Counted from the stretch's first letter, positions 27,999 through 36,667 are shown. The stretch is DNA of 64,000 nt from Brevundimonas sp. G8 (GCF_902506205.1 NZ_LR732816.1:124001-188000); one strand, 5' to 3'. Notes: a model not told the origin generated them from the sequence alone. A program made the numbers and translations.

Positions 27999-28679
27999 TT
28001 AGGCCTTCAACAGCCCCAGCAGCGCCTCTGCCGCTTCACGCGACGAGCCTGGGTTCTGGCCGGTCACCAGCTTGCCGTCGGTCAGCACATACGACCCCCA
28101 GTCCGGCCCCTTGGAATAGTCGGCGCCATTGGCGATCAGCACGTTCTCGACCAGGAACGGCACCACGTCCGTCAGGCCCACCGCATCCTCTTCGGAGTTG
28201 GTGAAGCCCGTCACCTTGCGGCCGTTGACCAGCGGTTTGCCGTCCGCGCCGTTCACGGACTTCAGCACGCCGGGCGCATGGCAGACGAAGCCGGTCGGCT
28301 TGTCCGCCTTGGTGAAGGCCTCGATCAGGGCGATGGAATCCGCATCATTGGCCAGGTCCCACAGCGGCCCGTGACCGCCGGGATAGAAGACGGCGTCGAA
28401 ATCATCGGCCTTCACCGACGACAGGACGACCGTGGAGGCCAGGGCGGCCTGGGCTTCGGCATCGGCCTTGAAGCGGCGCGTGTCGTCGGTCTGGGCGTCG
28501 GCGTCGTCGCTCTTGGGATCCAGCGGCGGCTGTCCGCCCTTGGGCGAGGCCAGCACGACCTCAGCGCCCGCATCCTTCAGCGCATAATAGGGGGCCGCCA
28601 GCTCTTCCAGCCAGAAGCCGGTCTTCTTGCCCGTGTCGCCGAGTTGATCGTGCGACGTCAGCACCAGCAGGATTTTCAT
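27999..28679 (-). CDS. DJ-1/PfpI-like class I glutamine-amidotransferase-fold protein
   Basis: A 226-residue ThiJ/PfpI (HchA-like) protein. It begins MKILLVLTSHDQLGDTGKKT with GFWLEE, supplying the acidic residue near the nucleophile, and has FYPGGHGPLWDLA and the elbow GFVCHAPGVL with Cys133-His134. A lid insertion (about 50-75) resembles Hsp31/HchA-type glyoxalase III or protein deglycase members. Expected role: detoxification of methylglyoxal or holdase activity in the cytoplasm. The start is set at the ATG that opens the first beta strand; an in-frame extension upstream has no family similarity. It ends close to a palindromic repeat and is divergent from a secreted esterase. Confidence 0.9.
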   Translation of the reverse strand: MKILLVLTSHDQLGDTGKKTGFWLEELAAPYYALKDAGAEVVLASPKGGQPPLDPKSDDADAQTDDTRRFKADAEAQAALASTVVLSSVKADDFDAVFYPGGHGPLWDLANDADSIALIEAFTKADKPTGFVCHAPGVLKSVNGADGKPLVNGRKVTGFTNSEEDAVGLTDVVPFLVENVLIANGADYSKGPDWGSYVLTDGKLVTGQNPGSSREAAEALLGLLKA

Positions 28680-28800
28680 AGGGGGAGGCTCCGTCTCTTG
28701 GGGTATCCACAGATGGGAAGCCCCACGCCGCCCCTCAAGGCTGGCCTCCACGGCGAAATCCCCCCACCCTGCCGGCTTCGTTCACGAGAGGTGAAATCGC

Positions 28801-29715
28801 ATGAAGCGCTGGATCGGCCTGTTCGCCGCCCTGCTGGGCCTGATGACCTTCAGTCAGACCGCGCAGGCTGCGCCCTGCGGCATCGGCCAGGCGGGCGCGA
28901 CCCAAACCCTCACCATCGGCCGGACCGGCCGCACGATGCTGCTGCACCTGCCCACCGGCTTCGATCTGAACAAGCCCGCACCCTTGGTCTTCCTGCTGCA
29001 CGGCAGCGGCGGCACGGGCGAGAAGATGCTGGCCTCGTCTCGACTGGCGGAAACGGCGGACCGGCACGGCTTCATCGTCGCCGCGCCTGACGCCGGCATT
29101 CCGGTCGAGCGGGGCTTCGTCTGGAACATTCCCGGTGTCCCGACCATCACCGGCGCGGTTCCCGGCCCCAACGACGCCGACGACGTCGCCTATCTGACGA
29201 CCGCCATCCGCTATCTGGCGGACCAGGGCTGTGTCGACAACAGCCGCGTCTATGCCACGGGCCTGTCGGGGGGCGGTCGGATGACGTCCTGGCTGGGATG
29301 TGTCGCCGCCGACCGGTTCGCCGCCATCGCCCCGGTCGTGGGCCTGCGCGCCGGCAATCCGAAGAAGGACCGGCCGGAAGAGCCCGATCCCGCCACCTGC
29401 CGCCCTTCGCGCCCCATGCCGGTGATCGCCTTCGCCGGCGACGCCGACACGACCAATCCGATCCAGGGCGGCGGCGCAGGCTACTGGCATTACACCATGC
29501 ACGCCGCCGAACAGCGCTGGGCCCAGATCAACGGGTGCACCCAGGTGCGCGACACCCGCTGGGTCGCCGACAAAGTATATGAGGAAGGCTACGCCGCATG
29601 CCGCGACGGCGCGGACGTGGTGGGCCGCATCACCGCCGGCGGCGGCCACAGCTGGGTCGCCGACAACGACGCCCTCTGGGCCTTCTTCGCCGCGCGCACC
29701 CGACCGCAAAACTGA
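28801..29715 (+). CDS. secreted PHB-depolymerase/feruloyl-esterase-like hydrolase (LpqC type)
   Basis: A 304-residue exported alpha/beta hydrolase with signal peptide MKRWIGLFAALLGLMTFSQT. The mature protein starts near APCGIGQ. The oxyanion segment FLLHGSGGTGEKM, the nucleophile elbow GLSGGG (Ser156) and the C-terminal GGGHSW with the catalytic His define the esterase PHB/LpqC family, which includes poly-hydroxybutyrate depolymerases and feruloyl or acetyl-xylan esterases. Several cysteines (for example GCVDN, LGCVAA) likely form disulfides. GAGAGGTGA lies before the ATG. It is followed by the repeat and terminator region of rplL in convergent orientation. Confidence 0.88.
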   Translation: MKRWIGLFAALLGLMTFSQTAQAAPCGIGQAGATQTLTIGRTGRTMLLHLPTGFDLNKPAPLVFLLHGSGGTGEKMLASSRLAETADRHGFIVAAPDAGIPVERGFVWNIPGVPTITGAVPGPNDADDVAYLTTAIRYLADQGCVDNSRVYATGLSGGGRMTSWLGCVAADRFAAIAPVVGLRAGNPKKDRPEEPDPATCRPSRPMPVIAFAGDADTTNPIQGGGAGYWHYTMHAAEQRWAQINGCTQVRDTRWVADKVYEEGYAACRDGADVVGRITAGGGHSWVADNDALWAFFAARTRPQN

Positions 29716-29767
29716 GCTGAAGCAAGGGGCGGCGCCTCACTCCCCGCCAACCGACCAGACACCGATC

Positions 29768-29815
29768 GGCCTCAAGTAGCGCCGGGCCTCAAGTAGCGCG
29801 GAGCGCGATAGGCCC
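29768..29815. repeat. palindromic interspersed element, copy 2 with a partial tandem
   Basis: The full copy (29785-29814) begins GGCCTCAAGTAGCGCG and ends GCGCGATAGGCC; a partial copy GGCCTCAAGTAGCGCC lies immediately before it at 29768, and another fragment with GCGGTAGGCCC follows near 29828. It matches the element at 5818-5848 at most positions, with GGCCT/AGGCC arms. Confidence 0.65.
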
Positions 29816-29840
29816 AGCAAAAACTTGCGGTAGGCCCCAC

Positions 29841-29872
29841 AAACAAAAAGACCCGGCGGTTTCCCGCCGGGC
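29841..29872 (-). terminator. intrinsic terminator after rplL
   Basis: An 8-bp perfect stem (CCCGGCGG, loop TTTC, CCGCCGGG at 29853-29872) is followed on the minus strand by TCTTTTTGTTTG. It lies about 35 bases past the rplL stop and separates rplJL from the distant rpoB. Confidence 0.85.
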
Positions 29873-29907
29873 CTTTCCGATATTCAGCAAATGCCGAAAG
29901 TCAGATC

Positions 29908-30291
29908 TTACTTGATCTGGACCTTGGCGCCGGCTTCCGTCAGCTTCTTGGCGACTTCGTCGGCGTTCTGCTTGGAGACGTTCTCGACGACGTTCTGCGG
30001 AGCGCCTTCGACCAGGTCCTTGGCTTCCTTCAGACCCAGGTCCGAACGCACGCCACGGACTTCCTTGATCACGTTGATCTTCTTGTCGCCACCGTCCAGC
30101 AGGACGACGGTGAATTCGGTTTGCTCTTCGGCAGCTTCAGCCGGAGCACCGCCACCGGCAGCCGGAGCAGCCATGGCGACGGGAGCAGCGGCGCTGACGC
30201 CCCACTTTTCTTCAAGCAGCTTGGACAGTTCAGCGGCTTCGAGAACGGTCAGAGCGGACAGGTCTTCGACGATCTTGGCGAGGTCAGCCAT
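29908..30291 (-). CDS. rplL: 50S ribosomal protein L7/L12
   Basis: A 127-residue L7/L12 stalk protein. The N-terminal dimerisation domain ([20 protein letters not shown]) is followed by an Ala/Gly hinge ([20 protein letters not shown]) and the factor-binding C-terminal domain ([20 protein letters not shown], then [14 protein letters not shown]). It recruits elongation factors to the ribosome as dimers on L10. AAGGAA precedes the ATG. It follows rplJ by 62 bases and is the last gene of the unit. Confidence 0.98.
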   Translation of the reverse strand: MADLAKIVEDLSALTVLEAAELSKLLEEKWGVSAAAPVAMAAPAAGGGAPAEAAEEQTEFTVVLLDGGDKKINVIKEVRGVRSDLGLKEAKDLVEGAPQNVVENVSKQNADEVAKKLTEAGAKVQIK

Positions 30292-30353
30292 TGTCAGTGT
30301 TCCTTCGGAGGATTGGTTTTAGAGAGTGATGCAGAGATGAAAGGCTGGGCCGC

Positions 30354-30869
30354 TTACGCGGCTTCCTTGGTGGCGTAGGCGTTGAACACGCGAGCCAGCT
30401 GACCGGCGGGTGCTTGCAACACGCCAGCGATACGAGTCGCAGGCGCGTTGAGCAGGCCGATGAGTTGGCTGCGGACTTCGTCGAGCGTCGGGAGCTTGGA
30501 AAGAACTTCCACGCCCTTTTGGTCGACGACGGTGTCGCCCATGAAGCCGCCGATGATCTTGAAGCGATCATTGGCCTTGGCGAACTCGGTGGCGACCTTG
30601 GCGGCCGTACCGGGGTTCTCGGAATAGGCGATGCCCACGGGACCCTTGAACAGGCCGTGGAATTCGCTGCCTTCTTCGGCTTCGAGCGCCTTCAGCGCCA
30701 GGCGGTTCTTGACCACCTTGAACGCGCCGCCTTCTTTACGAAGACGACCACGCAGATCTTCCATTTCCGCAACGGTCAGACCCAGGTTTTGGGTCACGAC
30801 CACGGAGCCGGCGTCGGCGAATACGCCCTTGAGCGTTTCGATCGACTCGGCTTTTTGAGCGCGGTCCAT
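30354..30869 (-). CDS. rplJ: 50S ribosomal protein L10
   Basis: A 171-residue L10, the base of the L7/L12 stalk. Family features are the N-terminal RNA-binding region (MDRAQKAESIETLKGVFADA, LRGRLRKEGGAFKVVKNRLA), the GPVGIAYSE segment, and the C-terminal helix that holds L12 dimers (PATRIAGVLQAPAGQLARVF). GGAGA precedes the ATG. In many bacteria the L10-L12 complex represses this operon through a structured leader; the 318-base region upstream could contain such a site. The rplKA genes are 4.5 kb away, so this unit has its own promoter. Confidence 0.98.
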   Translation of the reverse strand: MDRAQKAESIETLKGVFADAGSVVVTQNLGLTVAEMEDLRGRLRKEGGAFKVVKNRLALKALEAEEGSEFHGLFKGPVGIAYSENPGTAAKVATEFAKANDRFKIIGGFMGDTVVDQKGVEVLSKLPTLDEVRSQLIGLLNAPATRIAGVLQAPAGQLARVFNAYATKEAA

Positions 30870-31187
30870 TGCGGTCTCCAGTCTTGGTATTCGCCGCCGG
30901 GCTTATTCCCGACGACGGATTGGCCAAAGCGCCATGCATCGCTGCAAAGCGTTCGGGCCGGTCGTATTGTCCGAAGGATGCGTCTGACGGCGTCCGTCCC
31001 GGAATGCGGGCTGACAGCGCAGGGTCGCGTCCCCATCTCCCCACGGCGTCAGAGGGCTCTCTGACAGTTATGGCCTGGGTGACCCCCACGCCCCGAAGTT
31101 CTCGGACAGGACCGTCAAGGGAATGAACCAGTGACGGGAAGCGGCGCTCTTACAGGGACGGATCACGGAAATCAAGGCAGGGATCGC
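30870..31187. promoter_or_regulatory. divergent rplJ / GST intergenic region
   Basis: This 318-base gap has no convincing gene. It must contain the rplJL promoter and probably an L10-binding leader. On the minus strand TTGACGG occurs at 31119-31113, matching a Caulobacter -35, but no clear -10 follows. I cannot draw the L10 leader fold with confidence by eye. Confidence 0.35.
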
Positions 31188-31895
31188 ATGGCCTATGAAC
31201 TCTACTACTGGCCGACCATCCAGGGCCGGGGCGAATTCGTCCGTCTGGCGCTGGAGGCGGCCGGCGCCGACTATGTCGATGTCTCGCGCCAGGACGACGG
31301 CGAGGCGATGATGAAGTTGATGGCCGACGCCATTACGCCGCCCTTCGCCCCGCCTTTCCTGCGCCTGGGCGACCGAACCATCGGACAGGTCGCCGCCATC
31401 CTGGCCTGGCTGGGTCCGCAACTCGGCCTCAGCCCCAATGGCGACAGCGACCGCGCCTGGCTGAACCAGATCCAGTTGACCCTGGCAGACCTGGTCGCCG
31501 AGGCGCATGACACCCACCATCCGGTCGATCTGATGGCCTATTACGACGACCAGAAACTCGAGGCCGCCCGACGCGCCGAGGGCTTTCGCAAGGAGCGGAT
31601 CGCCAAATTCCTGGGCTGGGCCGAACAGGTGCTGGACCGAAACCCGCACGGCTCCGACTGGATGGTGGGCGACCGCCTGACCTATGCCGACCTGTCGCTG
31701 TTTCAGGTGGTCGAAGGCATGACCTACGCCTTTCCCAAGGCGTCGGCGCGCGTCCTGAAGACCACGCCCCACGTCGTCGCCGTGCGCGACCGCGTCGCCG
31801 CCCTGCCCCGCATCGCCGCCTATCTGGCCAGCCCGCGCCGCATCCCCTTCAACGAAGACGGCATCTTCCGCCGCTATCCCGAACTCGACGGCTAG
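31188..31895 (+). CDS. glutathione S-transferase
   Basis: A 235-residue GST-family protein. The thioredoxin-fold half starts MAYELYYWPTIQGRGEFVRL with an early Tyr that may activate glutathione, like Sigma/Mu-type enzymes; the helical C-terminal half has the N-capping signature DWMVGDRLTYADLSLFQVV. It probably conjugates or reduces electrophiles in the cytoplasm; the natural substrate is unknown. AAGGCAGGG lies close before the chosen ATG; an upstream GTG in frame (31131) is less likely. Its stop codon overlaps that of the convergent DUF2059 gene (shared CTAG). Confidence 0.88.
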   Translation: MAYELYYWPTIQGRGEFVRLALEAAGADYVDVSRQDDGEAMMKLMADAITPPFAPPFLRLGDRTIGQVAAILAWLGPQLGLSPNGDSDRAWLNQIQLTLADLVAEAHDTHHPVDLMAYYDDQKLEAARRAEGFRKERIAKFLGWAEQVLDRNPHGSDWMVGDRLTYADLSLFQVVEGMTYAFPKASARVLKTTPHVVAVRDRVAALPRIAAYLASPRRIPFNEDGIFRRYPELDG

Positions 31896-32446
31896 CGGGT
31901 GGACTTGGCGGCCGTCTGGCCTTCGTCGCCACAGTCGAACCGGGCGCAGTATTTGGCCTCGAACTCCGTGTATAGACTGGTCATGGCCTCGGTCTGGGAC
32001 TCTTGCGAGGCGACGCCCAGCGATATGGCCTTGGCCGCTACCGACCGACCGACGGGACTGCGATAGAAATCGATCTGACCGCGAAGCTCCTCCTCGGTGA
32101 AAATCTCCGCATAGATCGGCGCCAGATCGTCCATCAGCCGCGCGATCATTCTGGTCAGCATCGGCGGCATATTGGTGCGGACCCAAATAGCTTCCTCGCC
32201 GCCCTTCTCGTCCAGCTTGCTCATCTGGTCGCCCATGGCCCGCTCGAACTCCTTGGCGAAGTTGGGGCCTGTCGACAGGTCGATGAGTTCGCGCGCCAAG
32301 GCGCTGCGCCTTGCGAGCCCCTCGTCAGGCCGCACGACGACCACCAGCCGATCGTCACGTGACGTGTCCGTGTTGCTCTGTGCCTGCGCCGCAGTCGCGG
32401 CCGCGCCGAGCGCCAACCCAAGCGCAAGAATTCGAATGATGGTCAT
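31892..32446 (-). CDS. secreted DUF2059 protein
   Basis: A 184-residue exported protein with signal peptide MTIIRILALGLALGAAATAA ending at QAQ. The mature part is helical with a DUF2059 core: IYAEIFTEEELRGQIDFYRS, PVGRSVAAKAISLG. DUF2059 proteins are small periplasmic proteins of unknown function. Cysteines in KYCARFDCGDEG could form a disulfide. The reading frame is open far upstream across the Nudix gene, but GGGAGG lies six bases before the chosen ATG and the signal begins there. It overlaps the GST stop by four bases. Confidence 0.85.
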   Translation of the reverse strand: MTIIRILALGLALGAAATAAQAQSNTDTSRDDRLVVVVRPDEGLARRSALARELIDLSTGPNFAKEFERAMGDQMSKLDEKGGEEAIWVRTNMPPMLTRMIARLMDDLAPIYAEIFTEEELRGQIDFYRSPVGRSVAAKAISLGVASQESQTEAMTSLYTEFEAKYCARFDCGDEGQTAAKSTR

Positions 32447-32517
32447 GAACAGCCTCCCCACGTCCTTTATCGACAAGCCACGGACTGCCTGACCAGCGAA
32501 AATCGCCCTGGGGTTGT

Positions 32518-32967
32518 TCAATCTTTCAGGGGCGTGGCGTCGAAGTCGCGGATCAAGGTGGCCAGATCGGGTTCGTGCACCAAATCCGCCGCCTCGCTCA
32601 GGCTCATCCAGCGGCGCTCGCGCTGGTGCGCCTCGGGCCAGGCGCCCAGTTGGACCAGCACCTGAAGCGGATAGACCGAAACCACGCACTGGCGCGCGCC
32701 GCCGTCCTTCAGACCCTTGGCGTAGCGGAAGACGCCGATGGAGGTCTGGTCCATCTCGCCACGCACTCCGGCTTCTTCCATGGCCTCCTGGGCCGCCGCT
32801 TCGGGATCGGTCTTGCCGACCATCCGGCCGCCCTTGGGGATGACCCAGCGGCGGGTCTCCCGCGAAGTTATCATCAGGATCTGACGACCGTCTTCCGTCT
32901 GGCGCCACGGCAGGGCCGCGACCTGACGGGTCTCGGACCGCGCCGTGCGTTTGGTGCCGGACGGCAT
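32518..32967 (-). CDS. Nudix hydrolase
   Basis: A 149-residue Nudix protein similar to diphosphoinositol-polyphosphate phosphohydrolase-like enzymes of alphaproteobacteria. It has WVIPKGGRMVGKTDPEAAAQ followed by EAMEEAGVRGE, the Nudix box with QEAMEEAGV providing the metal-binding glutamates; the usual early Glu of the box is Lys and the usual Arg is Gln, as occurs in this subfamily. Expected to hydrolyse a nucleoside-diphosphate-linked or similar pyrophosphate in the cytoplasm. It is upstream of the DUF2059 gene on the same strand with a 71-base gap. Confidence 0.88.
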   Translation of the reverse strand: MPSGTKRTARSETRQVAALPWRQTEDGRQILMITSRETRRWVIPKGGRMVGKTDPEAAAQEAMEEAGVRGEMDQTSIGVFRYAKGLKDGGARQCVVSVYPLQVLVQLGAWPEAHQRERRWMSLSEAADLVHEPDLATLIRDFDATPLKD

Positions 32968-33090
32968 CAGGCGCGGTTCCGCGAGGATCGGGTCTTGGGA
33001 CAGGCCATGCGACGTTTTGCACCAGCGAAGGGATCAGCCCGTTCCAAAGGTGATCGCGCCGCCTGCGTCAAGCGAACTGACGCATACCCC

Positions 33091-34173
33091 CTATTTTTCG
33101 CCGGGCGCCTTCGCATCGGGATCCCCCAGCACATCCTGCCGATAGAGCATGGTGATCAGGGTGTGCAGCACCAATGCCAGCGGTGTGGCGAACAGCACGC
33201 CTAGCGGTCCGAACAGGGTGCCGATGCCCACCACGGCGAAGATGCCCAGAACGACCGGCAGGTTGGCCACGTTCTTCTGCACCATCGGCGTGATGAAGTT
33301 GCTCTCCAGCTGGGAGATGATGACGTGAACCAGCACGGCCAGCAGCGCCGTGTGCCAGCCCTGCGTCGCCGCCACCAGAACTGAGGGAATGGTCGAGACG
33401 ATCGGCCCCACGATGGGCACGAACTGCGCAAGACCCGTCAGCAGCCCCAGGCCCAGGGCCGACGGCACGCCGATGATCGCCAGACCGATCCCGGTCAGCG
33501 TCCCCACCAGCACCATCGAGAACAGTTGCGCCTTCAGCCAGCCCTTCAGCGCCTTGCCGCAACTATTCAGCACCTGGCGCATGCGTGGACGGCGATCCAT
33601 CGGCAACATGGACAGCAGCCCCTCGCGCGACTTGGCGGGCTCAATGGCCAGGAAGACGCCCGCCACGATGACCAGCACCATGGTGGTGACGCCGGCGGCG
33701 AACGAGATGGCGAACTGCTGCGCGACCTGCAGCGCCTGCCCTGCCCGGCTGCCCAGGTTCTGAAGCTGTTCCAGCACCTGCGCAGCATAGGGTTGGGCCT
33801 GGATCCAGCTCTGCACCTGCGCCCAGCCCTGGGGCAGGACGGCGATCAGACTGTTCACCTGATCGGCGATCTGGGTTCCGAACAGGGTCAATATCCCCGC
33901 CAGCACGGCCACCACAATCACCATGGACAGGAAGACCGCCAGCGGATCGGGAAGCCGAAGCCAGCGGACGATGGGATCGGCCAGCGCCCGCAGGATCACC
34001 GCCACCACGATGGCGCCGAAGATCAGCAGCCACAGCGTCTGCAACGTCACGATCAGCTGGACTGCGAAATAGGCCGAGACCAGCACGATGGCGCCGAACG
34101 CCAGCCGCCCCTTCCACGGGTCATGGCCACCCACGCCAGGCTTGTCGCCCATCAATTTTCCCAGTCCGAACAT
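33091..34173 (-). CDS. AI-2E family transporter (PerM-like)
   Basis: A 360-residue polytopic membrane protein with about seven or eight spans. The pattern is typical of the AI-2E/PerM family: an N-terminal hairpin (FGAIVLVSAYFAVQLIVTLQ), a soluble amphipathic middle (about 130-175, WAQVQSWIQAQPYAAQVLEQ), and the C-terminal block with GLAQFVPIVGPIVSTIPSVL and ESNFITPMVQKNVANLPVVL. Members include exporters of autoinducer-2 and Na+/H+ antiporters; the substrate here is unknown. The start is at MFGLGKLMGDKPG, preceded by AAGGGGG. It does not overlap its neighbours. Confidence 0.9.
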   Translation of the reverse strand: MFGLGKLMGDKPGVGGHDPWKGRLAFGAIVLVSAYFAVQLIVTLQTLWLLIFGAIVVAVILRALADPIVRWLRLPDPLAVFLSMVIVVAVLAGILTLFGTQIADQVNSLIAVLPQGWAQVQSWIQAQPYAAQVLEQLQNLGSRAGQALQVAQQFAISFAAGVTTMVLVIVAGVFLAIEPAKSREGLLSMLPMDRRPRMRQVLNSCGKALKGWLKAQLFSMVLVGTLTGIGLAIIGVPSALGLGLLTGLAQFVPIVGPIVSTIPSVLVAATQGWHTALLAVLVHVIISQLESNFITPMVQKNVANLPVVLGIFAVVGIGTLFGPLGVLFATPLALVLHTLITMLYRQDVLGDPDAKAPGEK

Positions 34174-34242
34174 GTCGCCCCCTTCAAGGTCGCGACAGGA
34201 ACGCAGGTCGAGCGTGGCCGTTCGCCGCACCCGATAAAAAAG

Positions 34243-34659
34243 TCAGTGGGCGTCGGACGATCGCGCGTCATAGGCCGTCTGGGCCGCCGCGACCTGGGGC
34301 ATCTGGGTCTCGGCCCAGTCGATCATCGACTGCATGGCGGCCATCAGCGTGCAACCCAGCGGCGTCACCGCATAGGTCACGGAAACCGGCACGGTCGCCA
34401 CGACGGACCGCGACACCAGGCCGTCGCGCTCCAGCGACTTCAGCGTCTGGCTCAGCATCTTCTGCGACACCCCATCGACCCGCTGCTTCAGGGCGTTGAA
34501 CCGGATCGGCCCCTCGCCCAGCACGATCAGGATCAGGGTGCTCCACTTGTCCGCGATCCGGTCCAGCAACTGCCGCGTCGGACAGTTGGCCGCGAACACG
34601 TCGCCGCGCGTCCAGGTTTCCTGAAGGTGACCAGGTGTGTGAAAGGTGCCGTCTTGCAT
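34243..34659 (-). CDS. HxlR-family winged-helix regulator
   Basis: A 138-residue HxlR-type regulator. The wHTH spans about 27-110: CPTRQLLDRIADKWSTLILI, then FNALKQRVDGVSQKMLSQTL and LERDGLVSR. Cys25 in the typical NCPT motif is the residue that HxlR sensors such as YodB and HypR use for redox or electrophile sensing. The start is set at MQDGTFHTPG; the longer frame to 34701 would run through the operator-like palindrome. It is divergent from an NAD(P)-binding oxidoreductase, a common pairing in which the regulator represses the reductase and itself. Confidence 0.92.
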   Translation of the reverse strand: MQDGTFHTPGHLQETWTRGDVFAANCPTRQLLDRIADKWSTLILIVLGEGPIRFNALKQRVDGVSQKMLSQTLKSLERDGLVSRSVVATVPVSVTYAVTPLGCTLMAAMQSMIDWAETQMPQVAAAQTAYDARSSDAH

Positions 34660-34681
34660 GGCTGCATCCCATAGCGCACCT

Positions 34682-34698
34682 GGTATCCATTGGATACC
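34682..34698. promoter_or_regulatory. likely HxlR operator
   Basis: A perfect palindrome, GGTATCC-ATT-GGATACC, lies in the 53-base gap between the divergent regulator and reductase genes, 14 bases before the reductase ATG. Its symmetry and position match operators of HxlR-type dimers. Confidence 0.7.
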
Positions 34699-34712
34699 CA
34701 AAGGAGCCTTCC

Positions 34713-35321
34713 ATGAAAATCGCAGTCCTCGGCGCCAGCGGTCGCGCCGGCTCGGAAATCACTAAGGAACTCGCAGCGCGCGGCCATTCCGTCACCGCCA
34801 TCGCCCGCAAACCCGACGCCATCCCCGCCGCCGACGGCGTCACGCCCGTCGCGGGCGACGCCTCGGACGCCGCCGCCCTCGCTGACCTGATCAAGGGTTC
34901 GGACGCCGTCATCAGCGCCCTGCATTTCGACGTGCCCGCCGAGACCGTGCTGACCGCGCTCAAGACCGCAGGCGTGCCTCGCCTGCTCGTCACGGGCGGC
35001 GCCGCCAGCCTGGAGGTCGCGCCCGGCGTCCGCCTGATCGACACGCCCGAATTCCCCGAGGAATGGAAGGCCTTCGCCCAGGGCGGCATCGTCTTCCTGG
35101 ACGCCCTGGGCCAAGAGACGGACATCGACTGGACCTTCTTCTCGCCCGCCGCCGTAATCGAGGAAACGCCTCGCCTGGGCCATTTCCGCACCGGAACCGA
35201 CCAACTGGTCGTGGACGACAAGGGCGAGAGCAGGATCGGCTTTTCCGACTACGCCATCGCCATGGTGGACGAGCTGGAAAACCCCCAACACAGCCGCGCC
35301 CGCTTCACCGCGGCCTACTGA
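34713..35321 (+). CDS. NmrA/SDR-like NAD(P)-binding oxidoreductase
   Basis: A 202-residue atypical short-chain dehydrogenase. The Rossmann motif MKIAVLGASGRAGSEITKEL (GASGRAG) binds NAD(P)H, followed by VTAIARKPDAI and VTPVAGDASDAAAL typical of the NAD(P)H-binding/NmrA-like family, with DTPEFPEEWKAFAQ near the C-terminus. The Tyr-x3-Lys pair of classical SDRs is absent. Such proteins act as quinone- or flavin-type reductases or redox sensors. AGGAG lies six bases before the ATG, just after the operator. It is followed by a hairpin that terminates rplA from the other side. Confidence 0.88.
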   Translation: MKIAVLGASGRAGSEITKELAARGHSVTAIARKPDAIPAADGVTPVAGDASDAAALADLIKGSDAVISALHFDVPAETVLTALKTAGVPRLLVTGGAASLEVAPGVRLIDTPEFPEEWKAFAQGGIVFLDALGQETDIDWTFFSPAAVIEETPRLGHFRTGTDQLVVDDKGESRIGFSDYAIAMVDELENPQHSRARFTAAY

Positions 35322-35341
35322 GGACTGCGTAACCGGCAAAG

Positions 35342-35372
35342 AAAAAGGCCCCGGAGATCGCTCTCCGGGGCC
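35342..35372 (-). terminator. intrinsic terminator after rplA (possibly bidirectional)
   Basis: A perfect 10-bp stem (GGCCCCGGAG / CTCCGGGGCC, loop of six) is followed on the minus strand by TTTTTC. On the plus strand only TTCGTCG follows. It separates rplKA from the convergent oxidoreductase gene. Confidence 0.86.
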
Positions 35373-35395
35373 TTCGTCGTTCTAGCGTTGAGCGT

Positions 35396-36085
35396 TTATG
35401 CGCCCAGCGAGGACGGGTCGACCTTGAAGCCCGGGCCCATCGTCGAAGACAGGCTGATGCGCTTTACATAGGTGCCCTTGGCGCCCGACGGCTTGGAACG
35501 CACCAGAGCGTCCACGATGGCCTTCACGTTGGCTTCCAGGGCGTCCTGGGTGAACGAGACCTTGCCGATGCCGGCGTGGACGATGCCCGCCTTCTCGACG
35601 CGGAACTCGACGGCGCCGCCCTTGGCGTCCTTGACGGCCTGGGCCACGTTCGGGGTCACGGTGCCGACCTTGGGGTTCGGCATCAGGCCGCGCGGGCCCA
35701 GCACCTTACCCAGACGACCGACCAGGGCCATCATGTCCGGCGACGCGATCACGCGGTCGAACTCCATGAAGCCGCCGGCGATCTTTTCATACAGATCTTC
35801 GGCGCCGACGTGTTCGGCGCCGGCTGCGGTGGCTTCGGCGGCCTTGGCGTCCTTGGCGAAGACGGCGACGCGAACGTCACGGCCCGTACCCGACGGCAGG
35901 TTCACCACGCCACGGACCTGTTGGTCGGCGTGACGCGGATCGACGCCCAAATTGACGGCGATCTCAAGGGATTCGTCGAACTTCGACTTGGCGTTTTCCT
36001 TGGCCAGCTTGATGGCGTCGGAGAACGGCAGCAGGTCTTGGCTGACGCCGGTGCGGGCTTTTTGAGCCTTGGTTTGCTTGGCCAT
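35396..36085 (-). CDS. rplA: 50S ribosomal protein L1
   Basis: A 229-residue L1, the mobile stalk protein near the E site and translational repressor of its own operon in other bacteria. Landmarks are [32 protein letters not shown] and the C-terminal [26 protein letters not shown] within the end of rplK serves as its ribosome site. It is followed by a terminator, so the rplKA unit ends here rather than running into rplJL. Confidence 0.98.
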   Translation of the reverse strand: MAKQTKAQKARTGVSQDLLPFSDAIKLAKENAKSKFDESLEIAVNLGVDPRHADQQVRGVVNLPSGTGRDVRVAVFAKDAKAAEATAAGAEHVGAEDLYEKIAGGFMEFDRVIASPDMMALVGRLGKVLGPRGLMPNPKVGTVTPNVAQAVKDAKGGAVEFRVEKAGIVHAGIGKVSFTQDALEANVKAIVDALVRSKPSGAKGTYVKRISLSSTMGPGFKVDPSSLGA

Positions 36086-36088
36086 GGT

Positions 36089-36520
36089 TTAGCCCTCCAC
36101 CACTTCGAGGCCCATCGCGCGGGCGGAGCCTTCGATGATCTTGGTCGCGGCGTCGAGGTCGTTCGCGTTCAGATCTTTCATCTTCTTTTCAGCGATCTCG
36201 CGCAGTTGCGAAACCTTGACCGTACCGGCCGTTTCACGACCGACCAGCTTGGAACCTGATTTCAGGCCCGTGGCCTGCTTCAGGTACCAGGTCGCCGGCG
36301 GCGTCTTGGTCAGGAAGGTGAACGACTTGTCCTGATAGACGGTGATCACGGTCGGAAGCGGGGTGCCCTTGGCTTCCTTCTCGGTGCGCGCGTTGAACTC
36401 CTTGCAGAAGCCCATGATGTTCACGCCGCGTTGACCCAGAGCCGGGCCGATCGGGGGCGAAGGCGTGGCCGAACCGGCCGGCACTTGCAGTTTGATATAG
36501 CCGAGAATCTTCTTGGCCAT
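36089..36520 (-). CDS. rplK: 50S ribosomal protein L11
   Basis: A 143-residue L11 of the GTPase-associated centre. It has [40 protein letters not shown] and the C-terminal RNA-binding domain with [21 protein letters not shown]11 supports factor-dependent GTP hydrolysis and RelA activation. GGAGAG precedes the ATG. Three bases separate it from rplA. The gap to nusG contains a terminator, so rplKA is a separate unit. Confidence 0.98.
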   Translation of the reverse strand: MAKKILGYIKLQVPAGSATPSPPIGPALGQRGVNIMGFCKEFNARTEKEAKGTPLPTVITVYQDKSFTFLTKTPPATWYLKQATGLKSGSKLVGRETAGTVKVSQLREIAEKKMKDLNANDLDAATKIIEGSARAMGLEVVEG

Positions 36521-36639
36521 TGGTCTCTCCTATGAATGACCCGACGAACGAACGCAGGGCCGGTGAGCCGTGGTGCGGCATGGCTGCCTCCCACGGATTT
36601 GTCGCCCCGCGAGCCGAGGCCCGCCGAGCGAAGGCGCGC

Positions 36640-36667
36640 GTGTAACAGAGGGGGGCGATAAAGGCAA
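36640..36667 (-). promoter_or_regulatory. possible rplK promoter
   Basis: On the minus strand TTGCCT (36667-36662) and TTACAC (36645-36640) are separated by 16 bases, about 120 bases before the rplK ATG and downstream of the nusG terminator. Both boxes are only partial matches. Confidence 0.35.

Noticed and set aside
28701-28711. DnaA box (TATCCACAG) near the DJ-1-like gene
   Set aside because: A single imperfect match without clustered boxes, AT-rich unwinding region or origin context is expected by chance.
31892-33022. single 376-codon protein covering both the Nudix region and DUF2059
   Set aside because: The N-terminal half is the Nudix gene read in the wrong frame; a signal peptide and a GGGAGG site mark the real DUF2059 start at 32446.
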